From Chlamydiales bacterium (GTDB taxonomy: Bacteria > Chlamydiota > Chlamydiia > Chlamydiales > JACKPQ01): DNA of 64,000 bases. The notes beneath the pieces are model-generated. The model had not been told where the DNA came from, made no database searches, and worked only from the letters and a program-made list of their open reading frames with translations. This document shows, one piece after another, positions 58,702 to 64,000 of this stretch (position 1 is the stretch's first letter; each line of letters opens with the position of its first letter). A program made the translations under genes and the position numbers. The stretch covers positions 558,001 to 622,000 of the forward strand of contig JACKPQ010000002.1 of assembly GCA_024233435.1 (NCBI GenBank), read 5' to 3'.

Positions 58702-59975
58702 ATTTATCTCATTTAAAGCCCATTAGGGTGCTTGTTGCTGGCGATTTCATGCTAGATCGATACACTTTTGGAAGTGTTGGCCGTATTTCGCCCGAAGCAC
58801 CTGTTCCAGTCTTAAAGATCACTGATCAAAAATCCTTGCCAGGAGGCGCTGGAAACGTTGCACTCAACCTTGCTGCCCTTGATGCTCATGTTCACGTTCT
58901 TGGAAGAATAGGCCCTGACAACTGTGGCGATCTCCTTAAAAGTCTACTTGAAGCTGAAAATATCAATACCGATTATCTCATTACTGAAGAAGATTTTTCA
59001 ACACCTGTAAAAAACCGTATCGTTGGAAGTTCTCAGCAGATGCTTCGCATCGATCAGGAACAAACACACGATCTGCCAGATGCTTATCTTAACGCTCTTA
59101 AATTCCCTGATGTAGATCTCATAGCCATTTCTGATTACAATAAAGGATTTCTGACAAAATCTTTACTGAAGGCATTAATTGCACATGGACAAAAGCTGGG
59201 TGTTCCTGTTTTAGTTGACCCAAAAGGGTCTGACTTTTCTAAATATCGGGGTGTGACTCTCATCAAGCCCAACCTTAAAGAAGCCCTAAGTGCTGCAAAT
59301 GCAGCCGATCTTGAGCAAGCCGCTCAGAGTTTGCTCAAACAAACAAAAGTTGAGCATTTGCTCATTACGCGATCTAAAGATGGCATGTCATTGTTTGATA
59401 GCCGGGCTACGCACACCCATTTCCCAGTGCGCTCTAAAGAAGTGCAAGATGTTACTGGTGCTGGCGATACAGTGCTGGCTGCACTGAGCTTAGCCCTTGC
59501 CAACCAGCTTTCTATTGAGTCAGCTGTCCACCTAGCCAACATCGCAGCTGGTATATCGATTGAAAAATTGGGGTGCGCACGCATTACACTTGCAGAAATA
59601 GCTGAACGTATCCTGGAGCTCGATTCAACATCGAAAGTTTATGATGAGCACACTCTTTATACCCTCACCAAAGCTTTGACCAACAAGCCCTTTACAATCG
59701 TGGGCATTGAAAGCGCTGATCATTTATCCCTAGCCACATTTGCAATGCTTAAAAAGCTCAAAACAGCAGGTCAAAAGCTCATCATCTACATTCGTGACAA
59801 AAAACCACCAAGCGATTTTGTCTCTTTGCTGTCATCACTGCACGAGGTTGATTTTGTTGTCATCAAATCCGACAGTTTATCACACCTTTGTGATGAGCTT
59901 CACCCTTCGTATGCCTATCTCTTTGACCAGGGTAATCTTTCCCTTTTGGAAAGCACCTCGGCCTTAATTTCTTAA
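58695..59975 (+). CDS. hldE: HldE: heptose-7-phosphate kinase with degenerate adenylyltransferase part
   Basis: A 426-residue protein. The N-terminal PfkB kinase domain is complete: AGDFMLDRYTFGSVGRISPE, PGGAGNVALNLAAL and VTGAGDTVLAALSLALAN (catalytic D in G-A-G-D). The C-terminal 115 residues align with the adenylyltransferase domain by position but read TIVGIESADHLSLATFAMLK where G-C-F-D-x-x-H-x-G-H is expected, so the nucleotide-transfer site is lost. ADP-heptose formation would need another enzyme. It overlaps hldD, so the pair is one operon. Confidence 0.85.
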   Translation: MVNLSHLKPIRVLVAGDFMLDRYTFGSVGRISPEAPVPVLKITDQKSLPGGAGNVALNLAALDAHVHVLGRIGPDNCGDLLKSLLEAENINTDYLITEEDFSTPVKNRIVGSSQQMLRIDQEQTHDLPDAYLNALKFPDVDLIAISDYNKGFLTKSLLKALIAHGQKLGVPVLVDPKGSDFSKYRGVTLIKPNLKEALSAANAADLEQAAQSLLKQTKVEHLLITRSKDGMSLFDSRATHTHFPVRSKEVQDVTGAGDTVLAALSLALANQLSIESAVHLANIAAGISIEKLGCARITLAEIAERILELDSTSKVYDEHTLYTLTKALTNKPFTIVGIESADHLSLATFAMLKKLKTAGQKLIIYIRDKKPPSDFVSLLSSLHEVDFVVIKSDSLSHLCDELHPSYAYLFDQGNLSLLESTSALIS

Positions 59976-60022
59976 GTCGTTGATAATTAGTAAAAATCAC
60001 GTTTTACCAACGAATAATTGCC

Positions 60023-61294
60023 TTAAGGTTCGAGGCGATGAACTGTATTTTGTTGTTTGCAAAAAGTTTCGCGGAGCCCAAATAGTGAAACGAGCAGCGC
60101 AATGGCAAAGCAGATTGGTACGATTGATAGCCCTTTTGTGAAGGCTTGCTCGGTCAAGGGGCCACCTTGAGTAAATAGTTTCATAATGGCTGTGATGCAA
60201 GGTGACATGATCGCTGCAAAGCCCATGATGATGGTGTTGTTTAGGCCTAGGGCTGTGGCGCGCAGGGATTTTGGGGCGTTTTCTGCAATCATGGCAAATG
60301 ATAGGTTTTGACCTGAACCAGCAAATCCGATGAGAAAAAATAAAAAACCCAAAGCAAGCTGGTTTGTAATGGGTATATAGAGAAGTGTGATTGAGGTTAT
60401 GATGCCTATCATGGAGCAAAGAGCGACAAAAGGCTTGCGTCGCTTTACTTGATCAGAGAGGCGCCCTAAGAGTGGAGATCCAACGGCTAGACCAATCCAT
60501 ATCATTGAGAGGATAAAGGCAGCTGTTGATTTTTCAAAACCTCGAGTTGTAAGATACGATGTTCCCCAGATGGCGCCTAGAAGTGGCATGGAGAAGTAGA
60601 CGGTCGCTGAAAAAATGACAATCCACCATATCTGGGAGCGGGTGAGTAGGCTTTTTAGGCGTTTGCTCAAAGGTGCATAGCGATCGACAAAAATGACTGT
60701 TTCATCACTTGTTGGTTTTCCTTTCAAGAACAGAGCGATGAGGACAGTTAACCCAACGCCGAATAGGGCAACGCTTAAGAAAATAAGGCGCCAATTCCCA
60801 TCAACTGCCTTGAGCACAAGAGCAACAGGGCCTCCTGCGACAAGGGGGCCGATGGCTCCAAGCAATTGTCCCCATCCAAGCAAGAAAGCGAAGTACTTTT
60901 TAGGAAACCAGTTGAGCGTCATCACCATTAAACCAACAAATCCAAACGCAGAACCCGCTCCAATAAGTAGGCGAGCAACAAAAGCTGGTGTGGAACTTTG
61001 AGCAATAGAAAACCAAAAAGTTCCAAATGCGCATAGCGCGCAGGCGCCAGTGACTAAAAATCGGATGGCAAAGCGGTCAAGCAGCATGCCAACGGGGATT
61101 TGCATGAGCGAATAGGTAATGTAGTAGCCAGATCCAATTAAAGAAAATTGCTCAACTGTAAGGTCTAAGTTATTAATGATGTTGGCAGCCATGGTGCCTG
61201 GTAGCACGCGCAAAAAAAACTCATAAAAGAAAAATAAGATCGAAAGACCCCAAACAAAACAACCATAAACCGTGAACGTTCTTTTGCTACTCAA
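60023..61294 (-). CDS. MFS transporter
   Basis: A 423-residue major facilitator protein with about 12 membrane segments. MQIPVGMLLDRFAIRFLVTG is the family A-motif region (G-x-x-x-D-R) and LGWGQLLGAIGPLVAGGPV, GSPLLGRLSDQVKRRKPF (second A-motif) follow. The substrate is not clear; relatives in intracellular bacteria carry metabolites. TTG 61294 is the start, overlapping the aspartoacylase-like gene by eight bases. Confidence 0.85.
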   Translation of the reverse strand: MSSKRTFTVYGCFVWGLSILFFFYEFFLRVLPGTMAANIINNLDLTVEQFSLIGSGYYITYSLMQIPVGMLLDRFAIRFLVTGACALCAFGTFWFSIAQSSTPAFVARLLIGAGSAFGFVGLMVMTLNWFPKKYFAFLLGWGQLLGAIGPLVAGGPVALVLKAVDGNWRLIFLSVALFGVGLTVLIALFLKGKPTSDETVIFVDRYAPLSKRLKSLLTRSQIWWIVIFSATVYFSMPLLGAIWGTSYLTTRGFEKSTAAFILSMIWIGLAVGSPLLGRLSDQVKRRKPFVALCSMIGIITSITLLYIPITNQLALGFLFFLIGFAGSGQNLSFAMIAENAPKSLRATALGLNNTIIMGFAAIMSPCITAIMKLFTQGGPLTEQAFTKGLSIVPICFAIALLVSLFGLRETFCKQQNTVHRLEP

Positions 61295-62300
61295 TCGGAT
61301 GGTCCTCTGCCCAAGTCTCTATGGAGCGCGCAGCGAGCGCTTTCATTTCAGCAATCTGCAAAAGGGGCTCACCTTCGTTAAGAATGGGAAGGTGATTTTT
61401 CGCAATGACAACGCCTTCAATTGGCGCAAAAATCTCTTCACGCTGTTCAGTGCCAAATGGATCAAAGATTTTTGCAAGTAGACTGCCTTTTTTAACGTAA
61501 GTGCCGATCTTTGGAAAAATTTCGCAAAGGCCAGATGAGGGAGCTCTTACCCAAAATTCTTTTTGAAGCTCAACCGATTTTGGCGTCTTTTTGATGGTCA
61601 GGGGAGGGAGCATTTGAAGACCTTTCATCACTCGAATAATGCCCCTAACACCCATGGCGATGCCTTTTTCATCGAGTCTGAGTGCTTCGCCGGTTTCGTA
61701 GATAATTGTGGGAATGGGGTTTTCTTTGCGATGTAAAAGCCAAAGAAGGCCATGCTCTGATTTTGTATTGATGATGACCGGAGCTTGAAAGGCGTTTGCC
61801 AGTTCTTTCGTTTCTAAAGTGTCAGTACACGTTTTGATTTGTGGGAATTTAACAATGTGAGGCTCGCCGGTGTGTAAATCGATGCAGTGTGTGATATGGG
61901 AGAAAATTTCTTGCGTGAGGAAGTAGGCAAGCCTGGAGGCGAATGACCCCGATTCAGAACCTGGAAAGCTTCCATCAAGGTCTCTGCGATCGGGCAAATT
62001 TCGTGACATGGTGATTAAGCCATACATGTTGATTGTGGGCACGACAATCAGCGTTCCTTTAATCGAGTTCAATTGGCGCAGCTTCAAAAGCCTTTGTGTG
62101 ATGGCAACGCCGTTAATCTCATCACCATGCATCGCTCCGCAAACAAGCAAAGTCGGTCCTGCTTTCTTGCCGTGGATGACATGAATAGGGATGTAGATGG
62201 GCGCGCAGGTATAAAGCTCTGGAGTTGGAAGTGCCACAGTGGTGCGCTCCCCAGGATGGATGGTAATGTTGCTGATCTTAATGGGAGCGTTTTTTGTCAT
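61287..62300 (-). CDS. succinylglutamate desuccinylase/aspartoacylase-family zinc hydrolase
   Basis: A 337-residue M14-like enzyme: zinc ligands in VCGAMHGDEINGVAITQRL (H-x-x-E) and HITHCIDLHTGEPHIV (H), NLPDRRDLDGSFPGSESGS and a C-terminal biotinyl-like domain (FAPIEGVVIAKNHLPILNEG). Family members remove acyl groups from amino acids or small amides. Its four-base overlap with htpX and overlap with the MFS gene suggest one operon: htpX-hydrolase-transporter, possibly recycling peptides or amino-acid conjugates. Confidence 0.83.
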   Translation of the reverse strand: MTKNAPIKISNITIHPGERTTVALPTPELYTCAPIYIPIHVIHGKKAGPTLLVCGAMHGDEINGVAITQRLLKLRQLNSIKGTLIVVPTINMYGLITMSRNLPDRRDLDGSFPGSESGSFASRLAYFLTQEIFSHITHCIDLHTGEPHIVKFPQIKTCTDTLETKELANAFQAPVIINTKSEHGLLWLLHRKENPIPTIIYETGEALRLDEKGIAMGVRGIIRVMKGLQMLPPLTIKKTPKSVELQKEFWVRAPSSGLCEIFPKIGTYVKKGSLLAKIFDPFGTEQREEIFAPIEGVVIAKNHLPILNEGEPLLQIAEMKALAARSIETWAEDHPIE

Positions 62301-63193
62301 TTAGCCAAATCCTGCAATGCTTCGATGCGGTCTTCCAATGGGGGATGTGTAGCAAAAAGTTTTAATAGGCCGCTTTTTGGCGGTGTTTTAATCATAAATG
62401 CCTGCATAGCTTCGCTAGTTAGCGGCTTGCTCTCTTGTGTGGCTTGTAGGTGACGCAGAGCATCAATCATATTTTTCTTGGTGGAAAATTTTGCTCCGCC
62501 CCGATCAGCGCGATACTCGCGAAACCTTGAGTAGGCGCATACAATCATTGAGCCTAGGATCATAAAGACAAATTGGAAGAGGATCACGAGCATAAAATAA
62601 GAGCCAGAAACAGAGCGGCGGCTGTCTGAGCGTGAGGCTGCAGAAAGGGCAAAAGCTAAAACGCGAGCTAAAAACATTACAAAAGCATTAATCACGCCCT
62701 GAAGCAGCGTCATTGTTACCATGTCGCCATTTGCGATATGGGCAATTTCGTGTGCTAGAACCCCTTCTAATTCGTCATCGTCCATGTGCTGAAGCAGGCC
62801 TGATGAAACGGCAACTAGCGAGCGCTTTTGAGTCGGCCCTGTTGCAAAAGCATTGAGTTGTGGGGATGGAAAAATACCAACTTCTGGAATCGCTTTCAAC
62901 TTTGCTTTTTGAGCAAGTCGTTTAACGGTATTATAAAGTTTTTCTTCTTGAGGATTGGAGGCTCTTGGATGCACGATCTTGATTTTCATGGTCCATTTAG
63001 CCATCTTACGGGATAGTGCAAGAGATATAAAGGCGCCCCCCATACCCCAAACAAAGCAAAAAATAAGAAGGGATTGATAATCTAATCCATGTTGATTGAG
63101 ATAAGGTTGCACATTAAATAAACGCAAGATGACTGAGATGGTGAAGATCACTGCGATGTTTAGAAGAAGAAAAATACCAATACGCCTGAACAT
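62297..63193 (-). CDS. htpX: membrane zinc metalloprotease HtpX
   Basis: A 298-residue M48 protease with the zinc motif HEIAH in EGVLAHEIAHIANGDMVTMT at about residues 140-159, a third ligand region in SRFREYRADRGGAKFS, and four hydrophobic segments. It degrades misfolded membrane proteins. GGAGG precedes ATG 63193. Two copies of CTTCGGTATA lie upstream on the minus strand and may be regulatory. Confidence 0.93.
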   Translation of the reverse strand: MFRRIGIFLLLNIAVIFTISVILRLFNVQPYLNQHGLDYQSLLIFCFVWGMGGAFISLALSRKMAKWTMKIKIVHPRASNPQEEKLYNTVKRLAQKAKLKAIPEVGIFPSPQLNAFATGPTQKRSLVAVSSGLLQHMDDDELEGVLAHEIAHIANGDMVTMTLLQGVINAFVMFLARVLAFALSAASRSDSRRSVSGSYFMLVILFQFVFMILGSMIVCAYSRFREYRADRGGAKFSTKKNMIDALRHLQATQESKPLTSEAMQAFMIKTPPKSGLLKLFATHPPLEDRIEALQDLAK

Positions 63194-63367
63194 TTTATTA
63201 CCTCCAATACTATACCGAAGTTATACCGAAGGGAGCTCAAAAATCAATTTTTCCGGCCACCCAAAATCAATTCTACATCATTCTAGCAGAAATAACAATT
63301 AATGTGTTGCTAACAAATTCTAGCATATGACATGAGTTATAGTTTACACTTTTGGGGGGAATTGAGT

Positions 63368-63571
63368 ATGCCTGTGGGGCTTAAAAAGTGGCGACGAAAG
63401 AAGCCAGACATTGATCAAGAAACGTGTGCAGCATACGTTTTAATCACGTGCGCAACGCCAAATGCTAAAGGGGAAATGCAAGTGGAAATGACTTATGAGG
63501 GTGACGAAGCTTTAGCTTCTTATTTAGTCAAAAGTGCTGGGAATATGTTCGAACATGAGTCAATGGAATGA
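63368..63571 (+). CDS. small hypothetical protein
   Basis: A 67-residue protein: basic N-terminus (GLKKWRRKKPDIDQE), then CAAYVLITCATPNAKGEMQV and EGDEALASYLVKSAGNMFEH. GGGGAATTG precedes ATG 63368; ATG 63332 (79 residues) is an alternative. It overlaps the M20 peptidase start by 17 bases, so the two are coupled. No known domain. Confidence 0.5.
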   Translation: MPVGLKKWRRKKPDIDQETCAAYVLITCATPNAKGEMQVEMTYEGDEALASYLVKSAGNMFEHESME

Positions 63572-64000
63572 GTATTGGGATAAGCATAAAGATGCAATTT
63601 TAGAAGATTATTTCACCTACTTAAGATTTCCAAGTGTTAGCACTGATCCAAAAAATGCAAAAGATGTGCGCAATTGCGCTTTTTGGCTCAAGGGCTATCT
63701 AGAAGATATAGGTCTTAATGTTGAGGTTTGGGAAACGGATCATCATCCCGCGCTTTTTGCAACAGATTTATCTGCTGGTAACGATCGCCCTACCCTCTTA
63801 ATTTATCACCATTACGATGTACAGCCAGTTGACCCCATCGAGCTTTGGCAAACGCCCCCATTCGAGCCCCAGATCAGAAATGGGTCTGTTTATGCGCGGG
63901 GTGCTTCAGATAATAAAGGACAGAGCTTTCTCACGATTTCAGCAATCAAAGCAGTTAAAAATCTGGGATTTAATCTAAAGCTAATCATTGAAGGTGAAGA
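63555..64000 (+). CDS. M20-family dipeptidase (5' part, cut by window end)
   Basis: The first 148 codons of a metallopeptidase. LIYHHYDVQPVDPIELWQTP (H-x-D zinc region) and GASDNKGQSFLTISAIKA (D ligand) are the conserved M20 motifs, and IEGEE at the window end leads into the E-E catalytic pair. Such enzymes cleave di- or small peptides. ATG 63555 lies inside the preceding small gene. Confidence 0.9.
   Translation, partial: MSQWNEYWDKHKDAILEDYFTYLRFPSVSTDPKNAKDVRNCAFWLKGYLEDIGLNVEVWETDHHPALFATDLSAGNDRPTLLIYHHYDVQPVDPIELWQTPPFEPQIRNGSVYARGASDNKGQSFLTISAIKAVKNLGFNLKLIIEGE

Overview
The window is chromosomal DNA of a bacterium of the phylum Chlamydiae, most likely one of the environmental (amoeba- or arthropod-associated) families rather than Chlamydiaceae. 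Reasons: a single-chain glycyl-tRNA synthetase with alpha and beta subunits fused; a plastid-type soluble glycerol-3-phosphate acyltransferase; gene blocks in the order known from Chlamydia (prfB-acetyltransferase-yebC; M16 protease-plsB-rng-plsX-rpmF-DUF177; pcnB-lpxB; uvrC-mutS-unknown-dnaG; glyQS-pgsA-glgA-rplY-pth-rpsF-rpsR-rplI-ispE); and many secreted or membrane proteins that look lineage-specific. The lpxB gene implies lipid A and the hldDE pair implies heptose-containing LPS.

Layout. 1-13.8 kb: a sugar-nucleotide transferase fragment, prfB (with the programmed +1 frameshift), two GNAT acetyltransferases, yebC, a large unknown, then a minus-strand run of DUF177-rpmF-plsX-rng-plsB-M16 peptidase. 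13.8-18.3 kb: an accessory island of two small cargo cassettes, one with a polymorphic-toxin/immunity pair and one with an AbiE-like toxin-antitoxin pair, punctuated by displaced copies of the lpxB 3' end. 18.2-28.8 kb: lpxB, a hydrolase, pcnB, a TyrP-like permease, a DTW/Tsr3-like protein, a thioredoxin-fold protein, uvrD, rnpA, rpmH, rpmJ, rpsN, an FMN reductase and a GYF protein. 28.8-33.2 kb: an Asp23 protein, an inverse-autotransporter-like surface protein and two secreted paralogues. 33.2-40.4 kb: uvrC, mutS and dnaG with a decayed AlbA_2-type gene and a MITE-like palindrome. 40.6-46.3 kb: a second accessory zone with another inverse-autotransporter-like protein, an AAA/DUF4143 ATPase and a secreted tyrosine phosphatase lying between two copies of the glyQS 3' end. 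46.3-60 kb: glyQS, a glycosyltransferase, pgsA, an Inc-like gene pair, glgA, tRNA-Gln, a structured leader, then rplY-pth-rpsF-rpsR-rplI-ispE-hldD-hldE. 60-64 kb: an MFS carrier, an aspartoacylase-like protein, htpX and the start of an M20 peptidase.

Most striking observation. In three places a short cargo segment (toxin/immunity; AbiE pair; secreted phosphatase) lies immediately downstream of a housekeeping gene (lpxB twice in tandem, glyQS once), with a second copy of that gene's 3' end on the far side of the cargo. No integrase or transposase gene is recognisable. This looks like repeated capture of small cargo genes at housekeeping-gene 3' ends. The mechanism is an inference; the repeats are visible directly. 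Identity counts were made by eye.
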